A stretch of DNA of 64,000 bases from a bacterium (GCA_016934675.1 JAFGSJ010000088.1:24724-88723), one strand, 5' to 3'; shown: positions 25,620 to 35,541, numbered from the stretch's first letter. A program made the numbers and translations. Notes: a model not told the origin generated them from the letters alone.

Positions 25620-28115
25620 TCATGGACACTCTTCTTCATGCAATGCCATAATGAAGCCATCGTTCGAGGGGATAACCAGGGTCCGTTCTGCCAGGACCGG
25701 CGATATGCGATAGTGCCCAGGAAGTGATATTTCGCCGTTTTTTTGCCCTGTAAGAGCATAAAATGAACTGAGTTTTCCTGATTCGGTGATGATGATAAGG
25801 TCTGAACCGGCCACCAGGGGAGTTGCATAAACCGGTTCATCCAATTGAAGTGTATAAAGCAGTAGTCCGTTGGTCGCATCAAGTGCGGCCACCATACCGT
25901 GAGCGGAAACCACGAAAACAAGGCCATGATAACAGGCTGGTGAAGCATAGATTTCCGTTTGTAGATCATGGACCCAGATTTGCGTACCGGTTTGGGCTTC
26001 CAGACCAAAAACCGACCCGTTCGAAGTCACTGCCAAGACTGTTGATCCGCAAACACATGGTGAAGGTCCGTTAGTATCATCTCCAACCAATCTGATAGTA
26101 CTATCCAGGCCGAATTGGGTTGTATCGTCCCTGAATATGAATTGCCAGATAAGTTGACCATTGTTCAGATCCAAGGCAAAAACGCTGTTTTCGCCCTGGA
26201 CTATGGCGAGTGTATCTTCGAACAAAGCGGGTGATGATGTGATCCGTTGACCCGAATCAAAGAGCCAACGCCTTATAAAGTGGACCTTTTTCAGAATTTT
26301 CTGTTCAAATCCGAGAGCCATGACCGATCCGATCATTGAGGCAGTCACGATCGTATTACCGCCCAAAACGGGAGAAGCGCTGAACGATGATTGGGTTGAC
26401 TCGCAGCCCCGTTCCTTCAGTTTGTTCAGATCAAAGGCCCGAATTTTGCCATCTTTTCCTGTTATGATGACATACTCATCCGTCAGTAAAGGTGTTGTTA
26501 ATGCTCCCTGATCCAGAATTACAGAACCCCGTTCTTGGCCAGTCTTCAGATCAAGTACTGTGAGATAGCTTTGGGGCGAGGTCAGGAAGATTTGGCCCTG
26601 ATGAATGGACACGGGCGAAACCGTTCCTGCGGTGATTGACGCTTTCCAGAGCACTGATAAAGGGAAAGCGATTGATTGGGCACAATAATTCGAATGTTGA
26701 GCATCGAAGCCATAACATGGCCTTGATGGGCCCTGTCCCTGTGGATAGCGAATAGTGTTCCGATCAGCCTCAAGCTCTATTCTCTGAGTTCCGGTCTGAT
26801 TTGGTTGAATAGTGATCTCTCTCGTTATGAAGCCCGGTGCATGTACTCTATATGTATATGTTCCAGGTGGCAAAGTATCGAAAGCCAAAGGTGTCGTCCC
26901 TCGATAGCTCGCATTTTCAAAAACATTAAAAGCAGCCTCTTGCGCCGTAAATGACAGATCGAGTTGCGTTTTCGAGTGGCTTCTCGACTGCTGTTGTTTC
27001 GGTTCGACTGGACCGCGATGTTGCTCAGGTCCATACTTGCTCGGAATGGTAATGATTTTGTCAGGTCCAGGCTTGAAAATATAATCTTTCAGCGTTGAGG
27101 GCATGATCCAGAAAGAGACAAAGGCTAAAGCCAATATACCAAGAACGGTATAAATCAGTTTCATTGGCCAATGTTTCCGGCTCCCATACTCCTGAGCCAG
27201 AAGCTCTTCGATCGACTCATCAAGCTCATCATCGCAGTGGTCCGTATCGATCACGGGTTTCGGAATTGTATGATTGATTGATGACTTCCGATCGAGATTT
27301 TGAAGTGCCTCAGCAAGATCGGGATAAGTGGTGAACCGGTCTGCTGGCTCGAGTGCAAACGCTTTTGTGAAGAAGTCGTCATAACACTCTGAAAGATTGA
27401 TTTTGAGCTTTGTTGGTGGATTGAAGTTCAACTGACCCGGCAGAAAATGGACCTGTTCACCAAAAGGATAACGGTCGACCAAGGCCCGGTACATCAGGAC
27501 ACAGACAGTGAAAATATCATCCGGTGGCGTAGTGGGTTGACCCGCCAACTGTTCAGGTGAAAGATAGCGAGTATCGCGGATATCGCCATAGCCCTTCTGG
27601 AGCATGAAATCATAAAGAGCTGTCATTTCAGCATCTGTCAGAATCGGTTCTAATTCAGGCGTCAACAAAACATTCGTTACCCTGATATTACCGTGGACAA
27701 AACGGGCAGAAGAAAGATGCTCCAAAACCCGGACTATTTTCAGGAACACTTCGATCAGGTGGTCTTGGATCAAACGGGGTTGGTCCGAGAGGAATTCGAG
27801 CATCGGTCGAGCGTGCAACTCTTTCGTTTCGATGAAGAAGCCCAGGTCAGTCAGGCCGGCCTGGACAGTAACGGCATAATGAATTTCATCAAGTGCGCGG
27901 GAGGAAAGACAACGTTCAAAGAAAAGTCGCTTGACCAAATCCCGGTGCTCAGGCAGAAGATCAGGGAGTCCGGAGATCAGTTTGAGTCGAACGACCTCCT
28001 GGTTATCCGTTCGAACCGCCCTGAAAACACGTCCTACCGGACCTTGCCCTATGAAAGCAATGTTATGATAGCCGTCTTGTTTCAAAGCGTGACTCGATTT
28101 ACCTGCCGCATTCAC
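25620..28115 (-). CDS. Pseudokinase-PEGA-PQQ repeat receptor-like membrane protein
   Basis: Residues 1-270 follow a Hanks kinase fold: glycine loop IGQGPVGRVFRAV, lysine in VVRLKL, and the SPEQ and DDIFTVCVLMYRAL elements. The catalytic loop reads VHGNIRVTNVLL instead of HRDxKxxN, so the catalytic aspartate is missing, and DFG is replaced by DAE. A membrane helix at about 315-340 is followed by a PEGA domain at about 388-448 (NASYRGTTPLAFDTLPPGTY). The C-terminus (480-831) is made of PQQ-type beta-propeller repeats such as FALDLNNGQLIWQF and VAALDATNGLLLYTL. The start is GTG with no clear SD. It follows lepB after 51 bases. Confidence 0.82.
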   Translation of the reverse strand: MNAAGKSSHALKQDGYHNIAFIGQGPVGRVFRAVRTDNQEVVRLKLISGLPDLLPEHRDLVKRLFFERCLSSRALDEIHYAVTVQAGLTDLGFFIETKELHARPMLEFLSDQPRLIQDHLIEVFLKIVRVLEHLSSARFVHGNIRVTNVLLTPELEPILTDAEMTALYDFMLQKGYGDIRDTRYLSPEQLAGQPTTPPDDIFTVCVLMYRALVDRYPFGEQVHFLPGQLNFNPPTKLKINLSECYDDFFTKAFALEPADRFTTYPDLAEALQNLDRKSSINHTIPKPVIDTDHCDDELDESIEELLAQEYGSRKHWPMKLIYTVLGILALAFVSFWIMPSTLKDYIFKPGPDKIITIPSKYGPEQHRGPVEPKQQQSRSHSKTQLDLSFTAQEAAFNVFENASYRGTTPLAFDTLPPGTYTYRVHAPGFITREITIQPNQTGTQRIELEADRNTIRYPQGQGPSRPCYGFDAQHSNYCAQSIAFPLSVLWKASITAGTVSPVSIHQGQIFLTSPQSYLTVLDLKTGQERGSVILDQGALTTPLLTDEYVIITGKDGKIRAFDLNKLKERGCESTQSSFSASPVLGGNTIVTASMIGSVMALGFEQKILKKVHFIRRWLFDSGQRITSSPALFEDTLAIVQGENSVFALDLNNGQLIWQFIFRDDTTQFGLDSTIRLVGDDTNGPSPCVCGSTVLAVTSNGSVFGLEAQTGTQIWVHDLQTEIYASPACYHGLVFVVSAHGMVAALDATNGLLLYTLQLDEPVYATPLVAGSDLIIITESGKLSSFYALTGQKNGEISLPGHYRISPVLAERTLVIPSNDGFIMALHEEECP

Positions 28116-28166
28116 TGGTTTCGATTAGCCAAGGCGGAACTGCTCTTTTCCGGCGAAAAACACGGC

Positions 28167-28904
28167 TTACCGAATGATTTTAAAAAACCTGTTCCACCTG
28201 ATTTTTGTCCAGAGCGGGCCTCGATTATCATTTATGGATAGATAAATCAAAAAAGCTTTACCCTTGATCAAATCCTGATCGAGTAATCCCCAATATCTGC
28301 TGTCCTGGCTGTTATATCGGTTATCGCCCATCATGAAATACTTGTGCTCAGGTATTTTTCGGGGACCGTATCGATTATAAATTTGGGAAAGGTTTCGCCC
28401 CATGGACGATTGGAGCTGCCTCTCGTCTTTTTTCACAAACGGCTCATCCCGGATAACATTATTGATTTTGACTTCATCACCCCTGATATACAGAGTATCA
28501 TCTCCCTTGGCAATGCAACGCTTGATAAAATCGCGATTGGGTTCTTTGGGATACTTGAAGACAATAATATCATTTCGTTCAGGGGCATGATGCGGAAAGA
28601 GTGAAAAACCGACATAGGGCAGACCTGTTTCATAAATGAATTTATTGACCAGAATGTGGTCTCCCACTAAAAGCGTATCTTTCATCGAGCCGGATGGGAT
28701 TTTAAAAGCTTGAAAAATGAAAGTACGAACGAGTAAGGCCAGTATCAGAGCGACCACAATAGCTTCTACATTCTCACGCAAGGCCGTTTTAGGATGATGG
28801 TCCGATGGAGACCGTTTCCGACCCGAATCAGCCTGCTTTTTGAATTGATCACGTGGCGTAGGTTTTTCCAGTGAGACTGCTTCATGCGACTGTTGTCCTG
28901 TCAT
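28167..28904 (-). CDS. lepB: Signal peptidase I
   Basis: Type I signal peptidase that removes signal peptides at the outer face of the inner membrane. After one membrane helix (EAIVVALILALLVRTFIFQAF) the catalytic serine is in KIPSGSMKDTLLVGD (S73), the catalytic lysine in RDFIKRCIAKGDD, and the family box MGDNRYNSQDSRYWG follows. The cytoplasmic N-terminal extension of about 44 residues is charged. The start was moved from GTG 28913 to ATG 28904 because GAGG (28913-28916) lies eight bases before it and overlaps the GTG. It is cotranscribed with the downstream pseudokinase gene. Confidence 0.93.
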   Translation of the reverse strand: MTGQQSHEAVSLEKPTPRDQFKKQADSGRKRSPSDHHPKTALRENVEAIVVALILALLVRTFIFQAFKIPSGSMKDTLLVGDHILVNKFIYETGLPYVGFSLFPHHAPERNDIIVFKYPKEPNRDFIKRCIAKGDDTLYIRGDEVKINNVIRDEPFVKKDERQLQSSMGRNLSQIYNRYGPRKIPEHKYFMMGDNRYNSQDSRYWGLLDQDLIKGKAFLIYLSINDNRGPLWTKIRWNRFFKIIR

Positions 28905-29001
28905 GCGTTCCACCTCGTTTGGTCTGATTTTATCTCAAGTTACACCCACATGTCAATACTAACTTTACCATTACATTCTGACTGATGATCTGATTGGCTT
29001 A

Positions 29002-30456
29002 TTACGATTTGTATAATGATTCGATTAAAGAAAGGGCCGATTTATCACTCGAATTCATTTTATCAAGTAAATGGGCAGTGATGAGTGCCATCCCTCCCAA
29101 TTTGCTGAGTATCTCAAGTAATTGAAGCGTTACATCGCTCATCTTGGTGATCTGAGGCAGAAACGAAAATATCACAATGACGCCAAGCAAATCATTGTTC
29201 AGCATCAAGGGGACAGCAATAACAGGTTCCTGATCGAGACGAGACTTGATCTGGTCCATGTCCGTAAGATACAATTCCCCTTTATGGAGCTGTTCAGTTA
29301 TGGCTTGAGCAAATGTGTGTTTTTTAGTCTGGTCAGGCGAGAGTAATGATTTGAAAGTCCCCGTCTCAGGTATATATAAAAAGAGTTCGAATTTCTCAGC
29401 ACCGACCAGATTTTCAATGATATCACACAAAACATTTGAAAAACCCGATACGGTATTCCTGGTAAAAAGCTGATACACAGCCACAAACAAGTTTGAAAGG
29501 GACAAATAGTCCTCTTCGCGTTGACTGTAACGTTGGCCGAGTTCATTGAAATCGAGCTGTACTTCCTTCAAATGGTTCTTCAATAAATCATATTTGCTGA
29601 GAAATTGGCTTTTAATGCTTTCGATATAATAAAATTCATCGAGTAAACTGTCGAGTTCATTGATCAAAATCTGTTTAGAAGGTTGACGGTTTTGGGCGAC
29701 CGTGTTGTGATAATCCTGACGTTGACTTGGGCTTGTGAACAGAAAAGAGGCCAGAGAATGCGTGTCTTTATTGATCAGATTCTCGATAAAAAAGAGGGCT
29801 TCACGGTTCAAATTGATGAATTGAACACGTAGATCATAAGTCTCCTGCTCACCAGTACTGCTTTTTGCTTTATAAATAATCTTGCCCATGGTTCTAATAG
29901 GTCGATAACCACCTTCAAAAGGAACACTGAAGACAAATTCGTACTGTTCCAATTTTTTGACATTCTCGCTGGTGACAATATGGGCACCGCCGATGCTCAG
30001 GTCCTTGATGATACCGGTGAAGTGATCATCTGCCTTGCCAAAATCGATCTCGATATCGAGCGGAATCCGAGGCGTTGAACGCTTTTTGACGTGGTCTGAA
30101 AGCGAGGCAACTTTCCAAATCAGAGTCCGATTGTCAATCGGTTTGGTGATATAATCATCGGCCCCGAGTTTCAGAGCATATTCCACATCTGTTTCACGTC
30201 CTCTCGTCGTCACGACTATGACCGGGATATTCCGGAGACGATCATCATTTTTTAGCAAGACCAGAAGTTCGAATCCATTCATGACCGGCATATTGATATC
30301 GAGCAAAATCAAATCCGGATGGTGTGTCTTTGCCAATTCAAGGGCAACTTTCCCATTTCTGGCCTCGAAAATCGTGTATTCCTGATCGCTGAGTATGTTC
30401 TTTTCAAGCTCAAGAAAAACCTTGGAATCGTCAACGAGTAAAATAACACTTTTCAA
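29002..30456 (-). CDS. Response regulator with REC, PilZ and GAF-like domains
   Basis: Residues 1-125 form a receiver domain: acidic pair in LLVDDSKVF, phosphoacceptor aspartate in LILLDINMPVMNG, T in VVTTRG and K in ITKPID. Residues 130-230 form a PilZ domain with both c-di-GMP binding elements, RxxxR as RSTPR and D-x-S-x-x-G as DLSIGG. A helical linker of about 60 residues leads to a GAF-like domain at about 335-475 (VIAVPLMLNNDLLGVIVIF). There is no DNA-binding domain, so output is likely by protein contact, perhaps on motility or exopolysaccharide. The start is TTG with a strong SD (GAGGGG, 30463-30468) six bases upstream. It is divergent from the polysaccharide cluster. Confidence 0.85.
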   Translation of the reverse strand: MKSVILLVDDSKVFLELEKNILSDQEYTIFEARNGKVALELAKTHHPDLILLDINMPVMNGFELLVLLKNDDRLRNIPVIVVTTRGRETDVEYALKLGADDYITKPIDNRTLIWKVASLSDHVKKRSTPRIPLDIEIDFGKADDHFTGIIKDLSIGGAHIVTSENVKKLEQYEFVFSVPFEGGYRPIRTMGKIIYKAKSSTGEQETYDLRVQFINLNREALFFIENLINKDTHSLASFLFTSPSQRQDYHNTVAQNRQPSKQILINELDSLLDEFYYIESIKSQFLSKYDLLKNHLKEVQLDFNELGQRYSQREEDYLSLSNLFVAVYQLFTRNTVSGFSNVLCDIIENLVGAEKFELFLYIPETGTFKSLLSPDQTKKHTFAQAITEQLHKGELYLTDMDQIKSRLDQEPVIAVPLMLNNDLLGVIVIFSFLPQITKMSDVTLQLLEILSKLGGMALITAHLLDKMNSSDKSALSLIESLYKS

Positions 30457-30552
30457 TGTCAGCCCCTCACTCTCTCCACGTGCTTGTGGACCGGATCAGT
30501 CTAACAAAAGTACATTATCACCTATATAGTAAAACGGCCAAGGAAAGTAAAC

Positions 30553-31827
30553 ATGTTTGTGCGAATTCAGGCAGAATACACCTGGAATCGTGTGGGCCGT
30601 ACGATTTACTCCGATTTAGCCGGACTGATTGAAATTCATGAGAAAATAGTGTATTTTCCATACAGAATATCCATTGCTAACTCGAGAAGCATGATGATCA
30701 AAAAAACTTCGAAACGTGAAGATTCAATTCGAATGGGAGAGCCCAGGATTTACTATATTGGCTTGCTCCATTTTTCCAGTGAACCGGGAGCGGAAGTCGA
30801 GCATGTCCTGAATGGATTGGGACCTTTTTACAATAGTCGGCAGGAACTGATTAAGATCAGGGCTGAACATATCAGGATCCATGAGATTCCTGTCGATTAT
30901 CAGACCAGATATAATTTGATAATCGATCGTTCTTCACATCGTCTGTCATCAGCCGTGGGCATTCTAAAGATGTTTGCGTTTCGCGGTGTTTCCATCGTCA
31001 ATAACCCGCTGAGTTTCTGGTGGTTTGTCGATAACAAGGATGCAGCCTACGGCATGATGAGAGATCTTGGACTTCGTGTCCCGGTAACATATCTTTTACC
31101 CCAGCATACAACACCCTATCTTCAGGAAAAGGAATTCGTGTATCACGAATTTTTCGATTGGAACAAGATGATGAGCGATATCGGTTTCCCTTGTTTCATT
31201 AAACCCGCAAACGGGAGAGGTGCTTTCGGATGCAATCGAGCTGAGAACATGGACAAACTCCTCCAGTTTTATAATAATAGCGGCAGTCGGGTTATGATGG
31301 TTCAGCAGGCGATTTCGTCCCCATTTCCTTGGCATCTTCGCTGCCTATGCATCGGTCGGAAAATAACACCTATGAAATTCGTTTTTCGGAAATACGATCT
31401 TGCAGAATATATTTATGATCGAGATTTCCTTGAACCCTCAACGGAAAAACTGGTGATCGAACAGGCCCAGATAATAAACCGTGCTTTCGGCTACGAAATC
31501 AATACGGTTGAATTCATCATCGATCATGAAGGTATTCCTTGGGCTATCGATTTTAACAATCCAGTACCTGACGGACGCCGTGATAAACTCGGTGATGCTT
31601 ATTTTTCCGATTATGTTGATGGCTTGGTTTCGCTCAGCCTCGATAAGGCTTTCCAAGATGAACCCTCTCCCTTCTTACCACCACTGAACGAATATGCCGA
31701 AATTGCTCGGCGTCCCATTCCGCATGAGCACCGATATCTTTTAGCCCTCGAACAAGCACAGACATACTATGATTTCAAGCGGCCCATGGCCTTTCAGCAT
31801 GATTTGAACAATCCTGATCAGGGCTGA
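30553..31827 (+). CDS. ATP-grasp domain protein
   Basis: The central and C-terminal parts have the ATP-grasp pattern: DNKDAAYGMMRDLGLRVP, the lysine-containing GFPCFIKPANGRGAFG, an acidic metal-binding segment INTVEFIIDHEGIPWAIDFNN (E...D...N), and PDGRR. It probably joins an amino acid or other amine to a carboxylate by way of an acyl-phosphate. The substrate is not evident. AAGGA lies eight bases before the ATG at 30553; a second ATG at 30691 would drop a poorly conserved-looking N-terminus of 46 residues. It precedes a GT9 gene by 86 bases. Confidence 0.72.
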   Translation: MFVRIQAEYTWNRVGRTIYSDLAGLIEIHEKIVYFPYRISIANSRSMMIKKTSKREDSIRMGEPRIYYIGLLHFSSEPGAEVEHVLNGLGPFYNSRQELIKIRAEHIRIHEIPVDYQTRYNLIIDRSSHRLSSAVGILKMFAFRGVSIVNNPLSFWWFVDNKDAAYGMMRDLGLRVPVTYLLPQHTTPYLQEKEFVYHEFFDWNKMMSDIGFPCFIKPANGRGAFGCNRAENMDKLLQFYNNSGSRVMMVQQAISSPFPWHLRCLCIGRKITPMKFVFRKYDLAEYIYDRDFLEPSTEKLVIEQAQIINRAFGYEINTVEFIIDHEGIPWAIDFNNPVPDGRRDKLGDAYFSDYVDGLVSLSLDKAFQDEPSPFLPPLNEYAEIARRPIPHEHRYLLALEQAQTYYDFKRPMAFQHDLNNPDQG

Positions 31828-31913
31828 TTGATCAAGCCGTTTTCTGCCATCAGGACCGGTATGCTTGACAAGAAGAATGACATTGAATACATGCATAAAG
31901 TGCAAAAAAAAAG

Positions 31914-33134
31914 ATGAATCCGCGGGCCTTAAGATATAGTGAAAAGTGTATGGAATCGATGAAAATACAACTCAATTTCGTGTCTTGGATCAGATGGCTC
32001 ATACAAAAGCTGATTCTGATTATCGTTCAGCTTTCGCGTTTTATCAATCGTCGCAAAATCGTGTCGAATCCCGGTAAAATCCTACTGGTCAAAACACATG
32101 CAATCGGTGATGTCCTATTGACAACTCCATCCATAGTCGCTTTACGTCATTTGTTTCCCGAAGCCCAGATTTATGCACTTGTCGGTAATTGGTCGCGACC
32201 GGTCCTGGAATACAATCCCCATCTGACGGGATTGATCAGTTTCGATGACAGCATCCTGTTTCATTATAAGATACTAGCTATTTTTAAATTAATCAGACGC
32301 ATCAAAAAGGAGAAATTCGATTGGGCCTTTATTTTTCAGCCATCAACCATGGTCCACTTGTTAATCATGTTTTCGGGTATACCGTATCGGATCGGCTTCG
32401 ATAACCAGGGTAGCGGTAAAACGTTGAATAAGGCAGTAGCTTGGGACATACGCGACCATACCTACATAGCCGAAAAATTCTTGGAATTGATCCAGGTCGT
32501 GGGTAGCAGAGAAACACGAGTAAAACTCGAGTTTTTTCTTTCGCCTCAGGATATCGAGTTTTCGAAGAATTTTTATCGGGAACACAAACGTGTCCTCGAA
32601 CAGAGTGGGGCAATCATCGGTTTGTGTCCGGGCGGTGGTGTCAATCCACGGGACCGAGTCATGGCCAAATTGTGGCCGATTGATCGGTACGTTTCTCTTC
32701 TGGAACATCTCTCCAAACAGACTGAGGCCTGTTTTATCGTTTTCGGCCTGGCTGAGGACCAGATTTATCTTAAAAGACTCATCCGCAATTGCCAACCTTT
32801 TGCTGACAGGATCATCGATGCATGTATGAAAACGACCCTCCATCAGTTGGGTGCTCTCTTTATGAAATGTGACCTGATCATTACCAACGATTCAGCCCCG
32901 TTGCATGTGGCCGTAGCTCTCGGGGTACCGACTGTATCGATTTTCGGCCCGACGAATCATCGCGTGTTGTTACCAGCCCATACGCGACACCAAGCCATTC
33001 AAAGCACATTGAATTGCAGTCCATGCTATCATAACAGCCCCTTTCCAGGCTGTATTCATGTTCGTTGCATGGAAGATATCTCAGTGCAAACTGTGGTGGA
33101 GCGTACATTGTCACATCTGAGAAAGACCTCATGA
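31914..33134 (+). CDS. Glycosyltransferase family 9 (heptosyltransferase-like)
   Basis: The N-terminal domain carries ILLVKTHAIGDVLLTTPSI, the GT9 acceptor-side signature with G-D, and the C-terminal domain carries IGLCPGGGVNPRDRVMAKLWP and ITNDSAPLHVAVALGVPTVSIFGPTN, the donor-binding region. Such enzymes transfer heptose or related sugars to LPS core or other glycans at the inner membrane. The N-terminal 45 residues are hydrophobic and basic and may associate with the membrane. The gene overlaps the next GT2 gene by ATGA. Confidence 0.88.
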   Translation: MNPRALRYSEKCMESMKIQLNFVSWIRWLIQKLILIIVQLSRFINRRKIVSNPGKILLVKTHAIGDVLLTTPSIVALRHLFPEAQIYALVGNWSRPVLEYNPHLTGLISFDDSILFHYKILAIFKLIRRIKKEKFDWAFIFQPSTMVHLLIMFSGIPYRIGFDNQGSGKTLNKAVAWDIRDHTYIAEKFLELIQVVGSRETRVKLEFFLSPQDIEFSKNFYREHKRVLEQSGAIIGLCPGGGVNPRDRVMAKLWPIDRYVSLLEHLSKQTEACFIVFGLAEDQIYLKRLIRNCQPFADRIIDACMKTTLHQLGALFMKCDLIITNDSAPLHVAVALGVPTVSIFGPTNHRVLLPAHTRHQAIQSTLNCSPCYHNSPFPGCIHVRCMEDISVQTVVERTLSHLRKTS

Positions 33135-34099
33135 TCAGCGTCATTATTCCAGCATATAACGCCGAGGGCCATATCAGCCAATGCCTGAGCGCAATTGCAG
33201 CTCAATGGCAGACCTTGATTCCCCGTGAGGTCATCGTTGTCAGTGACGGTTCAACCGATCAGACAGTCTCGATTGCCCGCGAACTCGGGGCCCGTGTTTT
33301 CGAAATAGCGCATCAGGGACCTGCTGCAGCCAGAAATTTCGGGGCGGAACAGGCCCAAGGCGACATTCTCATTTTTACCGATGCTGACTGTAGACCAGAT
33401 GTCGGATGGGTCGATCACATGACCCGGCCTTTTGACGATCCTGATGTGGTCGGGGTTATGGGAAGATACAAAACCAATCAGACCGGTTTGACGGCCCGCT
33501 TTGCCCAGGCTGAATTCGAGGACCGCTATCACCGTATGGTCAGACTTCCCCGGATCGACCTGATCGCGACATACTCCGCTGCCTTTCGACGATCGGTTTT
33601 TTTGTCGGAGGGCGGTTTTAATACTTCCTTTGCACGAGCCGATAATGAAGATGTCGAGTTTTCCTATCGTCTGGCTCGTAAAGGCCATAAACTTGTTTTT
33701 ACACCGGAAGCCTGTGTGTTTCATCCTCATCCTGCCCGTTTGACCAAATATCTGAGGCAAAAATTCGGACGAGCAGCCTGGCGGATGGTTGTATATTCAT
33801 TTCATCCCACCAAGGCGATCAAGGATACCTATACCCCCTTGTCACTTAAAATCCAGATAATTTTGGCTTGGCCTCTGCTGGTCCTGGCCGTGATGGCAGT
33901 TATCTGGCCCTTCTGGAGACTGTTTTTCGCTTTAACCCTCCTCTTGTTTCTGAGTACTTGTCTGCCCTTTATCAGAAATATCTGGCATCTGAATTACCTC
34001 GTGGCGGTTGTGTCACCCCTTTTCCTTTTTCTGCGCTCACTTGCTTTTGGCTTGGGAATCGTCAGGGGACTGTACATGGTTTGGAGAGGTAGACCATGA
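33131..34099 (+). CDS. Glycosyltransferase family 2
   Basis: The GT-A domain begins ISVIIPAYNAEGHISQCL; the metal-binding motif is FTDADCRPDVGW (DxD type), and the acceptor-side ED motif is FARADNEDVEFSYRLARKG. Two or three C-terminal hydrophobic segments anchor it to the membrane. The track start at 33065 lies in the GT9 gene; the ATG at 33131 overlaps the GT9 stop by four bases and gives the standard N-terminus. The 3' end likewise overlaps the next gene by ATGA, so GT9, GT2 and the phosphoglycosyltransferase are translationally coupled. Confidence 0.9.
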   Translation: MISVIIPAYNAEGHISQCLSAIAAQWQTLIPREVIVVSDGSTDQTVSIARELGARVFEIAHQGPAAARNFGAEQAQGDILIFTDADCRPDVGWVDHMTRPFDDPDVVGVMGRYKTNQTGLTARFAQAEFEDRYHRMVRLPRIDLIATYSAAFRRSVFLSEGGFNTSFARADNEDVEFSYRLARKGHKLVFTPEACVFHPHPARLTKYLRQKFGRAAWRMVVYSFHPTKAIKDTYTPLSLKIQIILAWPLLVLAVMAVIWPFWRLFFALTLLLFLSTCLPFIRNIWHLNYLVAVVSPLFLFLRSLAFGLGIVRGLYMVWRGRP

Positions 34100-35541
34100 A
34101 GAAAATAAAGGACTCCAGCCAGATAAACAATTTTCATGCTCTCATATCCGCACTTCTTCTGACCGCGGATATCGGTTGTCTCTTTCTCAGTATGGCCCTG
34201 GCTTACGCGATTCGCTTCAAAACGACCCTCTTTACCGATTTACCCTATCATCTGATGACCCTTGAACCAGCTCAATTTTTTCCAGGTGAACTCGGTGGAC
34301 CTATATCGCATGAGAAAATTTATGTTCTGACTGCTTTTATTATTGTGCCATTATGGCTTTTTTTGTTTAAATATTATGGCCTCTATCGCGAAAAGAGGAG
34401 CGCAGATCGTATCGAAAATTGGCTTCTTATCAGCAAGACCATTACCATCGGGACCTTGGTCCTTTTGGTAGCATCATTTTTCATTCGAGCATTCATCTAT
34501 TCGCGAATTGTGGTCCTCATATTCTGGATACTCAATATCGTTTTAACGACAACTGCTCGGGTCATCATTAGGAATTATGAAGCCCAACTGCGCAAGAAAG
34601 GTTACGATATTCGGAAAGTCATCCTCTATGGTCACAGTCCGATCGGGGATGTTCTTTACAATGATATTACCTCAATCCCGAACCTGGGCTATCGTTTTAT
34701 AGGTTGGGTCGATGATGACCCACCCAGGGAACGTGAAATTCTCGGGTCCTTCCGCGAATTACCTCAACTGGTCAAGCACCACAGTCCCCTTGATGTTTTT
34801 GTAGTCGATCCAAACATTCCACGGGCCAGAATAATGGAAGCGATTTCCGAATGTGAAGGTTTACATGCTCGGTTTAAAATTGTCTCGAATCTTTTTGATA
34901 TGATGACTTCAAAGAATATAGAAACCATCAGTGGTTTTCCCGTCCTGGAATTCGGTGAGGGCGAATTTTCACCATGGAAATGCAAGTTCAAACGCATCTT
35001 TGATATTACTCTTTCAATCTTTGCCCTGATTATCCTATCACCACTTTTTTTAGCAATTATGCTCCTTATTCGCATAACCGGGAATGGACCTATCATTTTC
35101 AAACAGACCCGGATCGGTCAAGCAGGAGTATCTTTTACCATATATAAGTTTCCCTCGATGTATCCTGATACGGATCCGTATCTCCCCTCACCTACTTCCC
35201 TGAAAGATTCGCGGATTACACCACTCGGTCGGTTTTTACGCCGGACTTCGCTCGATGAATTACCCCAATTTATTAATGTTCTGAAGGGAGAGATGAGTAT
35301 CGTCGGCCCGAGACCGGAGATGCCTTTTCTCGTCGCGCAGCAGACATCATGGCAGCGGAAGAGAATGCAGGTCAGGCCAGGCATGACCGGCGTCTGGCAA
35401 ACCATGGGTCGGAGCGATTTACCGCTTCAGGACCATCTCGAATTCGACCTTTATTATCTGAGAAATCAATCTCTGTTTTATGATATCCAGATCATTTTAC
35501 GCACGATTCTGGTCGTCATTTTCGGGAAAGGGGCGTATTGA
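34096..35541 (+). CDS. Polyprenyl-phosphate phosphoglycosyltransferase (WbaP/EpsE-like), initiating
   Basis: The N-terminal half has four to five membrane helices and a CoA-binding-like nucleotide-binding domain (RKVILYGHSPIGDVLYNDI). The C-terminal half is the sugar transferase: KRIFDITLSIFALIILSPLF, IIFKQTRIGQAG, FLRRTSLDELPQFINVLKGE, MSIVGPRPEMPF and RPGMTGVWQTMGRS. It transfers a sugar-1-phosphate to undecaprenyl phosphate, starting a polysaccharide repeat. The usual KFRSM motif reads KFPSM here. Its stop abuts the stop of the convergent CCA gene with no spacer. Confidence 0.9.
   Translation: MKKIKDSSQINNFHALISALLLTADIGCLFLSMALAYAIRFKTTLFTDLPYHLMTLEPAQFFPGELGGPISHEKIYVLTAFIIVPLWLFLFKYYGLYREKRSADRIENWLLISKTITIGTLVLLVASFFIRAFIYSRIVVLIFWILNIVLTTTARVIIRNYEAQLRKKGYDIRKVILYGHSPIGDVLYNDITSIPNLGYRFIGWVDDDPPREREILGSFRELPQLVKHHSPLDVFVVDPNIPRARIMEAISECEGLHARFKIVSNLFDMMTSKNIETISGFPVLEFGEGEFSPWKCKFKRIFDITLSIFALIILSPLFLAIMLLIRITGNGPIIFKQTRIGQAGVSFTIYKFPSMYPDTDPYLPSPTSLKDSRITPLGRFLRRTSLDELPQFINVLKGEMSIVGPRPEMPFLVAQQTSWQRKRMQVRPGMTGVWQTMGRSDLPLQDHLEFDLYYLRNQSLFYDIQIILRTILVVIFGKGAY

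Noticed and set aside
27693-28241. 182-codon plus-strand ORF opposite the pseudokinase and lepB
   Set aside because: Antisense shadow of two well-supported genes; composition follows the complementary frame.
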